A program made the position numbers and the translations under genes. Below the pieces are notes generated by a model that saw nothing but the letters and a program-made list of their open reading frames with translations, had not been told where the DNA came from and made no database searches. From Oscillospiraceae bacterium (lineage in GTDB: Bacteria > Bacillota > Clostridia > Oscillospirales > CAG-272), in NCBI GenBank assembly GCA_015063485.1, contig SVUA01000004.1, positions 1 to 64,000 of the forward strand: a stretch of 64,000 nucleotides of DNA, in the 5' to 3' direction. Of the stretch, positions 43,165 through 52,540 are shown in pieces; position 1 is the stretch's first letter, and each line of letters begins with the position of its first letter.

Positions 43165-46100
43165 CCCAATCTTCTCCTTTTTTCTTGGAAATATCGTTGA
43201 TATCAAGCTCCATTACCTTTGAGATACCGCGCTCGGGCATGGTAACGCCGTAAAGACGGTTTGCCGCCTCCATAGTACCTCTTCTGTGGGTAATGAGCAC
43301 GAACTGCGTTCCGCTCGAATATCTCTTTATGTATTCTGCAAAGCGCGCTACGTTTACCTCGTCGAGCGCCGCCTCTATCTCGTCAAGGATACAGAACGGC
43401 GTGGGGTTTACCTGCAAGATAGCGAAGAACAAGGCGATAGCTATAAAGGACTGCTCTCCGCCCGAGAGCTGTACCATGCTCTTGATTATCTTTCCGGGAG
43501 GCGCGGCTTTTATCTCGATACCGCTTTCAAGCACGTTGTCGGGGTCTGTCAGAGAAAGCTCTGCCGAACCGCCGCCAAACAGCTCTATAAACACCTTGTT
43601 GAAGTTCTCGTTTATCTTCTGGAACGAGTCGATAAACGCAGTCTCCATCTCGCCCTCAAGCTGACCGATAACGTCCTCAAGATCGGCGCGCGCCGCCTCA
43701 AGATCCTTTATCTGTCCCGCCATATAATCGTATCTTGCCTTAACTTCCTTGTATTTATTAACTGCGTCAAGGTCAACGTTTCCGATAGCGCGGAGCTTAT
43801 TCTTACATTCTGTCTGCTTTTGCGCCGCCTCGGCTCTCGTTGACGGCTCAAGAGCGGGATATCCGAGTGCTAACGCGTCGCTTCTCGTCATCTCATGCTC
43901 GTCCCAAAGCTTTGAAGCAAGCTTGTCTCCGTCGTCGCGGAGATTGTTGAGCTTATTTTCAAGGCGCGTATATTCGCGGAAGATAGTTTCCTTTAGCTGA
44001 AGCTTCTCACGCATACGGATATTTACTTCGTTGAGCTTACGCTCAAACTCCGTACCGCCCGCCTCGACCTTCGATCTCTTTTCGTTAAGCTCGGAAAGCG
44101 CCTTTTCTCCCGCGTTGTATTTCTCGCGGTTTTCGGATTTTTCCTTTTCATATTCAGCAATACGCGCGTTAAGAACAGCTATCTTTTCGTCTTGCTCTCC
44201 TGCCGCCAAAGCAAAGCTCTGTATACGGGAAGCGCTTTCAACGGAAAGTCTTTCCTCTGTCTCGATATCCTTTCTTATCTCGTTTATTGAAATAAGAAGT
44301 GCCGTTGCCTTGGCTTCCGCTTCAGCCTTCCTGTCAAGCGCGCCGTTGCGCTTAACGTCCATATCCGACCTTGCCGCGCTTATCTCGAAAATTTGAGCTT
44401 CAAGCTCGGTCTTACGAACCGCAAGAACGCGGAGGTCCTCCTCGTACTGCTCCTTGGTGCGCAAAAGGTCGCTGTAATCCTCGCGAAGCTTTTCGGTAAG
44501 CGTTACGTTAGCGTCAAGCTTTGCGCAAAGCTGTTCAAGTCGCGCGTTTTCGGAGTCTCTCATTACCTTGATAAGACTTATCTTCTGTTCTGCCTCCGAT
44601 TTATCGTCCTCAAGCGAGGATATCTTTTCCTCAATTTCCTTAAGCTTACGCTTTTCGCTCTCGATACGCGCGTCAAGCTCGGATACTTCGGTTTCGAGCC
44701 GCTTTATCTCTCCCGCGCGTCCGAGGATATTGTGATTCTGCTTTACAGAACCTCCCGTAAACGAACCGCCTACGTTTATCTGTTGACCGTCAAGCGTTAC
44801 GGCGCGGACACGGTAACGAAGTCCCTTCGCCATAGCGGTCGCATGGTCTATATTGTCAAATATCAAGGTTCGTCCGAGCAGACTTGATACTACGTCGGAG
44901 AACTTTTTATCACTCTTTACAAGCTCGTCCGCGACACCGATATATCCAACGTATCCCGACGCGTCGCGCATTTCGGGTGTTGCGCTCTGCGGACGCATTG
45001 AGGTAAGCGGGAAAAAGGTCGCTCTGCCAGCTTCCGCGCGTTTGAGCGCAAACATAGCCTCTTTAGCAACGCTCTCGTCCTCGACTACGATATGCTGGAG
45101 ATTCGCTCCGAGTGCCGTCTCGATAGCCGTGATATATCTATCCTCAACGCTGATAAGCTTTGAGAGAGGTCCGTATATCTTGCCGCACTTGTTTCCGTTG
45201 CGGTCGGTTATCGCGCCCTCCTCATATTTCTTCATAACGAAGCGAACGCTTCCCGAGTAGCCCTCAAACTGCTGCTCCATAGCGCGAAACGTGTCTATTC
45301 TCTGCTGCGCCGAGTCTCTGCGGAGCTTCTGCGAAGCGATAGCCTCGCTCTGCTCCTCCTCTTCGGTATAAAGCGTATCAAGCTCTGCGGAGATACGCGT
45401 TACGTTTGCGCCCGCCTCCTCGGTAACACCGTCGTATTGAGCAACGCTCGCCTTGAGTCTTTCTATCTGCTTTTCGAACTCTTTGGTTTGCGCCTCGTAT
45501 TCCGCTATCTCGCGCATAGCCGCCTCGTTCTTGTCGCTGTCGGTATTCTTTGAATTGTCGATAAGAGATATACGCGCGTTTACGTCCGCAGCCTCGGCTT
45601 CGAGCGCGCGAATATCACCGAGAGCGCGGTCTATGTTAAAGCCAAGCTCCTCGGCTTCCTTGGCGAAAAGCGTTTGCTCCGCAAGGACTTTCTCATGAGC
45701 ACTCTCCTGTGCATCGAGCTTTTGCTTCATGTCGGAAATTCGAGCCTCTCTCTGCTTCTCGCTCTCCTCCTCCGCCGCAACCGATTTTTGAGCCGAGCCT
45801 TTCGCTCCCTCTGCCTCGGCAATAAGCTCCCTCGTATGAAGGATATTCGCCTCTGTAATGCGATATTCACTGTCAAGACCGTGATTTATCTCGGTCTGCT
45901 CTCGTATCTGCGAAAGAAGATTCTCGGATTCGGATTTGTTCGACTGCGATATCTCAAAAAGCTTTTCGCTCTGTACCTCAAGCGACTTTATCGAATCCTC
46001 TACGGTGTTCAGCTCAAACTCGGACTCATGGAAGCTTCCCTCGTATTTTGCGATATCGGCGCGTATCTTGTCGGTATCGTAGAGCCAGAGCTGGATATCT

Positions 46101-46780
46101 ACCTTTTTCTTCGTTTCAAGAAGCTCGATAGCCTTCTTCGCCTTTTCGGCTTCCTTTTCAAGAGGAGCTACTTGCGCGGAAACCTCGGTAAAGACGTCGT
46201 TTATACGCGTCATGTTGTCCTCGGTTGCCGCGAGCTTTCGCTCGGTCTCGCTCTTTTTATGTCTGTATTTCGCGATTCCCGACGCGTCCTCAAAGATACT
46301 GCGCCTCTCGTCGCTCTTTTTAGATACTATCTCTGCGATCTTTCCCTGACCGATAATAGAATATCCGTCACGTCCGACACCCGTATTCATAAAGAGCTCG
46401 TAAATGTCGCGCAAACGCACGGCTCTGCGGTTTATATAGTATTCGCTCTCACCCGAACGGTAATAACGGCGGGTAACGGTGACCTCGTCATAGGGACAGT
46501 CGAGTCTGCCGAGCATTCCCGAGTTGTCAAAGGTCACGGAGACCTCGGCAAAGCCCATAGGTCTGCGGCTGTCCGCACCGCCGAAGATGATATCCTCCAT
46601 CTTCGTTCCGCGTATGCTCTTTGACGATATCTCGCCAAGTACCCAACGCATAGCGTCCGAAATATTTGATTTTCCGCTTCCGTTTGGTCCGACTATTACG
46701 GTAGAGCCGCCCTCAAAGGTCAGCTTCGTTTTATCGGGAAAGGATTTAAAGCCCTGAAGCTCAAGAGATTTAAGATACAC
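43148..46780 (-). CDS. smc: chromosome segregation protein SMC
   Basis: SMC is the ATPase of bacterial condensin. The 1210-residue sequence has the Walker A GPNGSGKSNISDA at 32-44, a first coiled coil to about residue 500, a hinge with GNKCGKIYGPLSKLI and the DGQQINVGGSFTGGS region, a second coiled coil, and a C-terminal head with LSGGEQSFIAIALFFA and CILDEIEAALDE. Full length with no break. It lies 28 bases after the radical SAM gene and runs into ftsY. Confidence 0.97.
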   Translation of the reverse strand: MYLKSLELQGFKSFPDKTKLTFEGGSTVIVGPNGSGKSNISDAMRWVLGEISSKSIRGTKMEDIIFGGADSRRPMGFAEVSVTFDNSGMLGRLDCPYDEVTVTRRYYRSGESEYYINRRAVRLRDIYELFMNTGVGRDGYSIIGQGKIAEIVSKKSDERRSIFEDASGIAKYRHKKSETERKLAATEDNMTRINDVFTEVSAQVAPLEKEAEKAKKAIELLETKKKVDIQLWLYDTDKIRADIAKYEGSFHESEFELNTVEDSIKSLEVQSEKLFEISQSNKSESENLLSQIREQTEINHGLDSEYRITEANILHTRELIAEAEGAKGSAQKSVAAEEESEKQREARISDMKQKLDAQESAHEKVLAEQTLFAKEAEELGFNIDRALGDIRALEAEAADVNARISLIDNSKNTDSDKNEAAMREIAEYEAQTKEFEKQIERLKASVAQYDGVTEEAGANVTRISAELDTLYTEEEEQSEAIASQKLRRDSAQQRIDTFRAMEQQFEGYSGSVRFVMKKYEEGAITDRNGNKCGKIYGPLSKLISVEDRYITAIETALGANLQHIVVEDESVAKEAMFALKRAEAGRATFFPLTSMRPQSATPEMRDASGYVGYIGVADELVKSDKKFSDVVSSLLGRTLIFDNIDHATAMAKGLRYRVRAVTLDGQQINVGGSFTGGSVKQNHNILGRAGEIKRLETEVSELDARIESEKRKLKEIEEKISSLEDDKSEAEQKISLIKVMRDSENARLEQLCAKLDANVTLTEKLREDYSDLLRTKEQYEEDLRVLAVRKTELEAQIFEISAARSDMDVKRNGALDRKAEAEAKATALLISINEIRKDIETEERLSVESASRIQSFALAAGEQDEKIAVLNARIAEYEKEKSENREKYNAGEKALSELNEKRSKVEAGGTEFERKLNEVNIRMREKLQLKETIFREYTRLENKLNNLRDDGDKLASKLWDEHEMTRSDALALGYPALEPSTRAEAAQKQTECKNKLRAIGNVDLDAVNKYKEVKARYDYMAGQIKDLEAARADLEDVIGQLEGEMETAFIDSFQKINENFNKVFIELFGGGSAELSLTDPDNVLESGIEIKAAPPGKIIKSMVQLSGGEQSFIAIALFFAILQVNPTPFCILDEIEAALDEVNVARFAEYIKRYSSGTQFVLITHRRGTMEAANRLYGVTMPERGISKVMELDINDISKKKGEDWDGIFG

Positions 46781-46807
46781 GATGTTTCTCCCTTCGGAAA
46801 ATGTATT

Positions 46808-47830
46808 TTATCGCAAATTATGTTCCAATATAATATTATAACCTATAATTTCATTTTTTTCAAGGACTTTTACAGACTTAAAGCCATATTTTTCGCAAAA
46901 TCTCGTTTTATTTCGCCTATTTTGCCCCGAAGCCTTCGAAACAGAGCCGCGAGAGACGAAAATTTTAAGCTCTCCGCCGCGATATCCGCATCTTTCTATC
47001 TCCGCGCATATGCGGTCGAAATAAAGCTCTCCCATAGCCATCTCTCCGATAGCCGAATGATTCGCGCCCCCCACGACCTCGCTCTCGTCCGAAAGATTTT
47101 CCGAGGCGCAAAGTCCGACTCTTATACAAGGAACACTTGATCTGTCAAAGATATCAAGTACATTTTTGGTGCGTATGACCGCTTCTTCGTTTGAGATCGG
47201 TGTGTATGCTCCCTGTTTTGTCATATCGGCAAGCTCCGTACCGCGAAAAACGACGGTCGGATAGACTCTCGCGCCGACTGCCCCCAGCTCGCATATAAGA
47301 CGAGCCGTCTCCTGTTCTGTTTCAGGCGTCGAAAGAGGAAGACCTATCATCATCTGTCCGACGAGGTCAAAGCCCGCGCCGACAACGGCACGGCACGCCC
47401 GAATGGCGCACTCTCTGTCGTGTCCGCGTTTCGTAGCGGCAAGTACTTTGTCATCAAGGCTCTGGAGACCGAGTTCAATGGTTTTTACGGAGTATCTGCC
47501 GAGAATTTCAAGTATCTCTTTGTCAATGTAATCGGGACGGGTCGAGAGCCTTATAGACCCAGCCGCGCCTTTGTCTATATATCTCTGCGCACGAGTGAGT
47601 AACTCTATCATAAGAGAGCGGTCGATGCCCGTAAACGAACCGCCGAAAAAGGCTATCTCCCGCTCGGAGTCAGCTCCCGCCGTAGAGAGCACGCGCTCTA
47701 TCTCACTGTCAAGCTCGTCGGGATCAAAACTCGCGTGTCCAGATATCGTTCGTTGATTACAAAATACGCACATATTGGGACAACCCATGTGCGTAATGAA
47801 TATCGGTATGTTTATGTGTCGTTTTTTCAT
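46808..47830 (-). CDS. radical SAM protein, Elp3-like
   Basis: A 340-residue radical SAM protein of the Elp3-related group often found upstream of smc in Clostridia (YtqA-like). The cluster motif CPNMCVFCNQR lies near residue 16, followed by FFGGSFTGI and STRPDYIDKEIL, ELGLQSLDDKVLAATKRGH and MIGLPLSTPETE. A GNAT domain as in true Elp3 is not present. The reaction is unknown; tRNA modification is a reasonable guess. The start at 47830 has AGGTGG close by; a TTG nine codons earlier is possible. Confidence 0.85.
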   Translation of the reverse strand: MKKRHINIPIFITHMGCPNMCVFCNQRTISGHASFDPDELDSEIERVLSTAGADSEREIAFFGGSFTGIDRSLMIELLTRAQRYIDKGAAGSIRLSTRPDYIDKEILEILGRYSVKTIELGLQSLDDKVLAATKRGHDRECAIRACRAVVGAGFDLVGQMMIGLPLSTPETEQETARLICELGAVGARVYPTVVFRGTELADMTKQGAYTPISNEEAVIRTKNVLDIFDRSSVPCIRVGLCASENLSDESEVVGGANHSAIGEMAMGELYFDRICAEIERCGYRGGELKIFVSRGSVSKASGQNRRNKTRFCEKYGFKSVKVLEKNEIIGYNIILEHNLR

Positions 47831-47871
47831 ATGCCACCTACAAAAAATATCCGTCAATTATGCATTAATTT

Positions 47872-47900
47872 ATTTTACCACAAATTCTTAAAATAGTCAA
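47872..47900 (-). promoter_or_regulatory. promoter of the radical SAM-smc-ftsY operon
   Basis: TTGACT (47900-47895) and TAAAAT (47877-47872), spacer 17 bp, minus strand. From here the genes to yqeK are closely packed. Confidence 0.7.
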
Positions 47901-47903
47901 TAA

Positions 47904-47935
47904 AAAGAGAGACTTCACTTGTGAAATCTCTCTTT
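47904..47935 (-). terminator. terminator of the LiaF-like gene
   Basis: AAAGAGAGACTTCAC and GTGAAATCTCTCTTT pair around TT with one mismatch. It lies 20 bases after the stop; the T-run on the minus strand is short (TTTTTA). Confidence 0.75.
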
Positions 47936-47954
47936 AAAATCAATAATAGAACCC

Positions 47955-48632
47955 TTATTTTATCTCGATACCGCCGAAAACAGCAGTTCCGCTGACGTAG
48001 ATGGTCGGAGCGTCGGGGTGCGATGCCGTTTCATTTGAAGTTCCGCCGAAAATACTGTTCGAATCCAACTTAACGTTTACGTTATTCGGAACTAAAATAT
48101 CGATGCCTCCGAAGATAGCAGAAGCTTGAATAGCGCAATCTTTTTCAATGACCGCATTTCTCAGGTCGCACTCTACACCGCCAAATATGGCGTAAAGCTC
48201 CGCGCCCTCAAATATCTCACCGTCACATTTCATATCCGAACCCGAAAAAGCGGCAAATCCCCTGTTGATATTTTTGCCTTCCGATTTCAATTTTTTAATA
48301 ATTTCGTTAGTTTTTTTGCCGAAGATGGCTTTAAATATCAGCTTCAGACCGATAATAACGATAATTGCGGGAACGAGCAGCTTCCAAAGAATAGAAAAGC
48401 TCAAAATGTCCTGACAGCACAAGAACAAAAGCACGCCGATAATAATACCTATAATATTTCCGAATTTTTCCCTCTCTGTAAACAAACCGACAGTACACGG
48501 TATGATGATAAACAAAGTCCACCAACCGTCAAAAAACACGTCGATGTCGGTCACGTTAAAAGCATTCAGAGCGAATATCACGCCCGCAGCTACCAATACG
48601 ATACCAAGAATTATGCTCGTTACCTTTTTCAT
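47955..48632 (-). CDS. LiaF-like membrane protein
   Basis: A 225-residue membrane protein. Four hydrophobic segments occupy residues 5-110 (VTSIILGIVLVAAGVIFAL, WWTLFIIIPCTVGLF, IIGIIIGVLLFL, LLVPAIIVIIGLKLIF). The C-terminal half is the beta-rich LiaF-type domain with four repeats of the pattern IFGG/VFGG (AIFGGVECDL, SAIFGGIDILVP, SIFGGTSN, AVFGGIEIK). In Bacillus, LiaF restrains a cell-envelope stress two-component system. No lia kinase or regulator gene is next to it here. It has its own promoter and terminator. Confidence 0.85.
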   Translation of the reverse strand: MKKVTSIILGIVLVAAGVIFALNAFNVTDIDVFFDGWWTLFIIIPCTVGLFTEREKFGNIIGIIIGVLLFLCCQDILSFSILWKLLVPAIIVIIGLKLIFKAIFGKKTNEIIKKLKSEGKNINRGFAAFSGSDMKCDGEIFEGAELYAIFGGVECDLRNAVIEKDCAIQASAIFGGIDILVPNNVNVKLDSNSIFGGTSNETASHPDAPTIYVSGTAVFGGIEIK

Positions 48633-48690
48633 TTTTCCGTTCTCCTTATCTGCTAAAAAAGTCTTTTTGTTAAGTTGATTTTACAAAGTC

Positions 48691-48719
48691 ATTATATCAT
48701 ATGGGCATTAAAAAGTCAA
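48691..48719 (-). promoter_or_regulatory. promoter of the LiaF-like gene
   Basis: TTGACT (48719-48714) and TATAAT (48696-48691), spacer 17 bp, minus strand. Confidence 0.8.
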
Positions 48720-48750
48720 TAATTTTGCCGAATGTGAGAGGGAAAAGTTT

Positions 48751-48904
48751 CCTCAATTATTCATTATTCATCAGCGCAGTGGCTTCATTATTCATTCTTC
48801 ATTAAAAAATCCGCGTAAAAAATGAATAATGAATGATGAATAATGAAAAATGAATAATACAAACAAAAAAACCGCATTCTTACGAATGCGGATTTTTTGT
48901 TTGG
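48751..48904 (-). repeat. 154-bp tRNA-linked repeat, copy 1
   Basis: This segment matches 55355-55508 over its full length with about seven differences by eye. It contains many ATTCATTATTCAT-type units that pair with GAATAATGAAT units downstream, plus the tRNA terminator, and its last three bases are the CCA end of tRNA-His. The second copy ends at the CCA end of tRNA-Arg. Confidence 0.9.
48864..48891 (-). terminator. terminator of tRNA-His
   Basis: CCGCATTC and GAATGCGG pair around TTAC, followed on the minus strand by seven Ts. It begins 11 bases after the tRNA. Confidence 0.9.
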
Positions 48905-48979
48905 GGTGAGATATGGGATTCGAACCCACGGCCTTCAGGGCCACAACCTGACGCGCTAACCAACTGCGCCAATCCCACC
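48902..48979 (-). tRNA. tRNA-His (GTG)
   Basis: A cloverleaf on the minus strand: acceptor GTGGGAT/ATCTCAC with one wobble, D-arm GGCGCAGTTGGTTAGCGC, anticodon stem TCAGG/CCTGA around TTGTGGC with anticodon GTG, T-arm GTGGGTTCGAATCCCAT, encoded CCA. The base before the acceptor is G (G-1) opposite C73, the histidine identity element. Queuosine (queA, queH) would be made at G34 of this tRNA. Confidence 0.96.
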
Positions 48980-48998
48980 ATGTCAATCGACGGGATAT

Positions 48999-49027
48999 AT
49001 TATAACATAAAGCTCCCGATTTGTCAA
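48999..49027 (-). promoter_or_regulatory. promoter of tRNA-His
   Basis: TTGACA (49027-49022) and TATAAT (49004-48999), spacer 17 bp, minus strand, about 20 bases before the tRNA. Confidence 0.85.
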
Positions 49028-49096
49028 CACCAAATTTCAATTTTTTTGCTTTTTATTTTTTTGACCGATTTTTATATGCAAATCTCCGCTTTTCTA

Positions 49097-49125
49097 TTGA
49101 CAAATCGACAAAAACAGTGTATAAT
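49097..49125 (+). promoter_or_regulatory. promoter of pflBA
   Basis: TTGACA (49097-49102) and TATAAT (49120-49125), spacer 17 bp. Transcription would begin close to the ZTP aptamer. Confidence 0.88.
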
Positions 49126-49144
49126 GATATCGTAATCAAATAGA

Positions 49145-49218
49145 CCTTACGTGACTGACGGAATCGCGGAGCACCGCGGGGGAACGTATTGGTCAATTTA
49201 ATGCCGACCGTCTGGGCA
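49145..49218 (+). promoter_or_regulatory. ZTP/ZMP riboswitch (pfl motif)
   Basis: The segment shows the conserved pieces of the pfl RNA motif: CGTGACTGACG at 49150-49160, GCGGAGCACCGCGGGGGAACG with the GGGGAAC box at 49178-49186, and after a short linker CCGACCGTCTGGGCA at 49204-49218 (consensus CCGCCTGGGCA). It is known to sense ZTP/ZMP, signals of 10-formyl-tetrahydrofolate shortage, and to switch on downstream genes. Here it controls pflBA, whose product formate feeds that folate pool. Confidence 0.93.
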
Positions 49219-49266
49219 ATTCAGCTTAAAAAAACTGGATTGCCCTGTTTTGTTTACAGGGCAATC
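49214..49266 (+). terminator. expression platform with two competing hairpins
   Basis: GGGCAAT (49214-49220) can pair with ATTGCCC (49239-49245), helped by CAG/CTG inside, then TGTTTTGTTT: a terminator that uses the aptamer's 3' strand. GATTGCCCTG (49238-49247) can instead pair perfectly with CAGGGCAATC (49257-49266). Only one of the two can form. Confidence 0.85.
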
Positions 49267-49299
49267 AAAGGCAAACATTTACAGAGGAGGTATTTACAC

Positions 49300-51531
49300 A
49301 TGAAACACGAAAATTGGAACGGTTTTATCGGAGGGGTTTGGCAGGATACTATCGACGTACGCGATTTTATCCAGAAGAACTACCGCGAGTACACGGGGGA
49401 CGGAAGCTTTTTGTCCTCGGCTACTCCCCGTACGAAAGCTCTTATGGACAAGGTTCAAGCACTTTTTGCAGAGGAAAGAAAGAGAGGCGGAGTTCTTGAC
49501 ATAGACACGCAGACAACGTCGTCGCTCAAAAACTACGCTCCGGGTTACATCGATAAAGAAAACGAGCTTATCGTCGGAATGCAGACCGATGCTCCCTTAA
49601 AACGCGGAGTTCACCCCTTTGGCGGTATCCGTATGGCAAGACAGGCGTGTAAGGCTTACGGCTACGAGCTCGGCGAACAGATAGAGACGAGCTTCAGATA
49701 CCGCACGACTCACAACGACGGCGTTTTCAGAGCATACACCGATGAGATGCGCGCCGCTCGTAAATGTCACATTATAACGGGACTTCCCGACGCTTACGGC
49801 CGCGGACGTATAATCGGCGACTACCGCCGCGTTGCTCTTTACGGAATCGACCGTCTTATCGAAGAAAAGGTAAAGGACAAAAACGCGCTTGCCGCGGGCG
49901 ATTTCAATACCGAAGAGGTCAGAATTACCGAGGAGCTCTTCCAGCAGATAACCTTCCTTGGCTACATAAAGGATATGGCGGCTATGTACGGCGTTGACAT
50001 AAGCAAACCCGCAAGTAACGCAAAGGAAGCTATCCAGTGGACCTATTTCGGCTACCTCGCGGCTATCAAGGAGCAGAACGGAGCGGCTATGTCGCTCGGC
50101 CGCGTAAGCACGTTCTTTGATATCTACGTTGAGCGTGATATCGAGCGCGGAATACTCACCGAAGAGGGTGCGCAGGAGCTTTACGACGACTTCGTTATAA
50201 AGCTTCGCATAGCGCGTCACCTCCGCACCCCCGAGTACAACGAGCTTTTTGGCGGCGACCCGATGTGGATAACCGAATCGGTCGGCGGTATGGGCGAGGA
50301 CGGAAGAACGCTTGTAACAAAGGGCAGCTTCCGTATGCTGAATACCCTTTACACGCTCGGCTCTTCTCCCGAACCTAACCTTACGATTCTTTGGGCTAAG
50401 GCTCTTCCCGACGGATTTAAGAAGTTCTGCGCCAAGGTATCGGCTGACACCGACTCGATACAGTACGAAAACGACGACCTTATGCGCGAATATTACGGAG
50501 ACGATTACGCTATCGCGTGTTGCGTTTCCGCCATGAAGATAGGTAAGCAGATGCAGTTCTTCGGGGCGAGAGGCAACCTTGCAAAGCTTCTCCGTCTCGC
50601 AATAAACGGCGGATACGATACGCTGAGCGATATGCATATAGGTCCTCAAATGGAGGCGATGACGGGCGACAAGCTCGACTTTGACGAGGTCATGCGCCGC
50701 ATGGATATCTATATGGATTGGCTCTCAAGGCTCTACGTCAATACTATGAACGTTATCCACTATATGCACGACAAATACGCGTATGAAAAATCGCAGATGG
50801 CTCTGCACGACACCAAGGTCGACAGATTTATGGCGTTCGGTATCGCGGGACTTTCGGTAGTTGCCGATTCCCTTTCGGCTATCAAGTACGCAAACGTAAA
50901 GCCTGTACGCGACGAAAACGGATATATCGTAAGCTTTGAGACAACGGGAGACTTCCCGAAGTTTGGAAACGACGACGACAGAGTTGACCTTATCGCAAAG
51001 GATATGACGCACAAATTCATCACCGCCTTGAGAAAAACCCCGACTTACAGAAACGCGATGCATACACTCTCTGTACTGACCATTACCTCTAACGTAATGT
51101 ACGGCAAGAACACGGGCGCAACTCCCGACGGCAGAGGCGCGGGCGAGCCCTTTGCCCCAGGTGCGAACCCAATGCACAACCGAGAGGAGAACGGTGCGCT
51201 CGCCTCGCTCAACTCGGTAGCAAAGCTCTCTTACGACGATTGCCGTGACGGTATCTCCAACACCTTCTCAATAACACCCGACGCACTTGGAAGAAGCGAG
51301 GACGAACGTATATGCAACCTCGTATCTATCCTTGACGGATATTTCGCAAAGAGAGCGCATCATATAAACGTAAATGTGCTAAACAGAGAAACGCTTATGA
51401 AAGCATATGAAGATCCCGAGGCTTATCCGAACCTCACCATAAGAGTTTCAGGCTACGCCGTTAACTTCAACAAGCTCTCGCGTGAACAGCAGAAGGAAGT
51501 TATCAGCCGTACCTTCCACGAAACAGTATGA
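49300..51531 (+). CDS. pflB: formate C-acetyltransferase (pyruvate formate-lyase)
   Basis: PflB converts pyruvate and CoA to acetyl-CoA and formate under anaerobic conditions by a glycyl radical. The 743-residue protein has the two active cysteines at 407-408 ([10 protein letters not shown]) and the radical glycine at 718 in RVSGYAV, followed by the expected C-terminal end. AGAGGAGG lies at 49283-49290 before the ATG at 49300. The frame stays open upstream to 49189 through the riboswitch, but that part is not coding. It overlaps pflA by four bases (ATGA). Confidence 0.97.
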   Translation: MKHENWNGFIGGVWQDTIDVRDFIQKNYREYTGDGSFLSSATPRTKALMDKVQALFAEERKRGGVLDIDTQTTSSLKNYAPGYIDKENELIVGMQTDAPLKRGVHPFGGIRMARQACKAYGYELGEQIETSFRYRTTHNDGVFRAYTDEMRAARKCHIITGLPDAYGRGRIIGDYRRVALYGIDRLIEEKVKDKNALAAGDFNTEEVRITEELFQQITFLGYIKDMAAMYGVDISKPASNAKEAIQWTYFGYLAAIKEQNGAAMSLGRVSTFFDIYVERDIERGILTEEGAQELYDDFVIKLRIARHLRTPEYNELFGGDPMWITESVGGMGEDGRTLVTKGSFRMLNTLYTLGSSPEPNLTILWAKALPDGFKKFCAKVSADTDSIQYENDDLMREYYGDDYAIACCVSAMKIGKQMQFFGARGNLAKLLRLAINGGYDTLSDMHIGPQMEAMTGDKLDFDEVMRRMDIYMDWLSRLYVNTMNVIHYMHDKYAYEKSQMALHDTKVDRFMAFGIAGLSVVADSLSAIKYANVKPVRDENGYIVSFETTGDFPKFGNDDDRVDLIAKDMTHKFITALRKTPTYRNAMHTLSVLTITSNVMYGKNTGATPDGRGAGEPFAPGANPMHNREENGALASLNSVAKLSYDDCRDGISNTFSITPDALGRSEDERICNLVSILDGYFAKRAHHINVNVLNRETLMKAYEDPEAYPNLTIRVSGYAVNFNKLSREQQKEVISRTFHETV

Positions 51532-52244
51532 AAAACAAAAAAACGACCGTAGGGCGCGTACACTCTATACAAAGTCTCGGCGCGCTCGACGGTCCGGGTA
51601 TAAGATTCGTAGTCTTTTTGCAGGGGTGCAATCTCCGTTGCGGCTGCTGCCACAATCCTGACACTTGGGATATGGCAGGCGGCACTGACCATACTCCCGC
51701 GGAGATAGTTGAAAAAGCATCTCGTTACCGTGAATATTTCGGTAATGAGGGCGGCATAACTGTCTCAGGCGGTGAACCTCTTTTGCAGGCGGATTTTGTA
51801 AAGGAAATATTCGAGCTTTCACACGAGGAAGGCATAAACACTTGTCTTGATACGTCAGGAAGTATATTGAACGACAAGGTAAAAGCTCTGCTCACCGTGA
51901 CCGACCGCGTATTGCTTGATCTCAAATACACAAGTGACGCTGATTATCTCAAATACGTCGGTTGCTCGATAGAAAGACCGTTTGAATTTCTCTCTTACCT
52001 GAACGAAAAAAATATCCCCGTAACGCTCCGTCAGGTAATTATCCCGACGCTAAACGACAACGAGGAAAACATTTTGAAATTGAAGTATATCGCAAAGGCT
52101 CACGCTTGCGTTGATAAAATAGAGCTTCTGCCTTTCCGCAAGATATGTCAGGTAAAATACGACAAAATGGGAATCGATTTTCCCTTTGCCGATATTCCCG
52201 AAGCGAGTAAAGAAAAGGTTGCAGAGCTTGAAAAGCTGTTATAA
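51528..52244 (+). CDS. pflA: pyruvate formate-lyase activating enzyme
   Basis: PflA is the radical SAM enzyme that installs the glycyl radical in PflB. The 4Fe-4S motif reads [15 protein letters not shown] (CxxxCxxC) near residue 31, preceded by [13 protein letters not shown]. The [13 protein letters not shown] block and the later LDLKYTS and [13 protein letters not shown] segments are also typical. 238 residues is normal. Its start overlaps the pflB stop, so both are made from the ZTP-controlled transcript. A strong terminator follows. Confidence 0.96.
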   Translation: MKNKKTTVGRVHSIQSLGALDGPGIRFVVFLQGCNLRCGCCHNPDTWDMAGGTDHTPAEIVEKASRYREYFGNEGGITVSGGEPLLQADFVKEIFELSHEEGINTCLDTSGSILNDKVKALLTVTDRVLLDLKYTSDADYLKYVGCSIERPFEFLSYLNEKNIPVTLRQVIIPTLNDNEENILKLKYIAKAHACVDKIELLPFRKICQVKYDKMGIDFPFADIPEASKEKVAELEKLL

Positions 52245-52247
52245 AAC

Positions 52248-52287
52248 AAAACTCCCACAGACCAAACAAACGGTTTGTGGGAGTTTT
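52248..52287 (+). terminator. terminator of pflBA
   Basis: AAACTCCCACA and TGTGGGAGTTT pair, followed by TTT. It begins three bases after the pflA stop. Confidence 0.9.
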
Positions 52288-52300
52288 TTGGAGACGCGTG

Positions 52301-52325
52301 GTAAATTGCGGTTTATCGGGGAGAT
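52301..52325 (+). repeat. copy of a dispersed 25-mer (AAATTGCGGTTTATCGG type)
   Basis: The core AAATTGCGGTTTATCGGGGA also occurs with small changes on the minus strand at 197-221 and 61828-61852 and weakly at 52991-53014. Each copy lies next to a palindromic repeat. Confidence 0.6.
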
Positions 52326-52362
52326 CGTTATATCGATTGATTGGTTTAAATCGTTTGTATTA

Positions 52363-52485
52363 GGACCGTCGAGGACGCCGGTCCCTACAAGATAAATTAT
52401 GATCGTTAGGGTTTTCTATCGCCTCACGGCGAGGTATATGTGTACAATTTTTTCACACTGTAGGGACCGGCGTCCTCGACGGTCC
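52363..52485 (-). repeat. palindromic element copy D (GGACCG type)
   Basis: A 123-bp element with ends GGACCGTCGAGGACGCC and its complement. The central hairpin CGCC-TCAC-GGCG reads CGCC-GTGA-GGCG on the minus strand. No gene-end palindrome precedes it; the pflA terminator is 75 bases away. It lies between pflA and the convergent NUDIX gene. Confidence 0.9.
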
Positions 52486-52540
52486 GTTACCATTCGGTTA
52501 AATTTATGCGAACATAACACATCGACAAACAAAAATTTAT

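Noticed and set aside
49189-49299. N-terminal extension of pflB
   Set aside because: The frame is open but runs through the ZTP riboswitch and its hairpins, and a strong ribosome binding site precedes the ATG at 49300.
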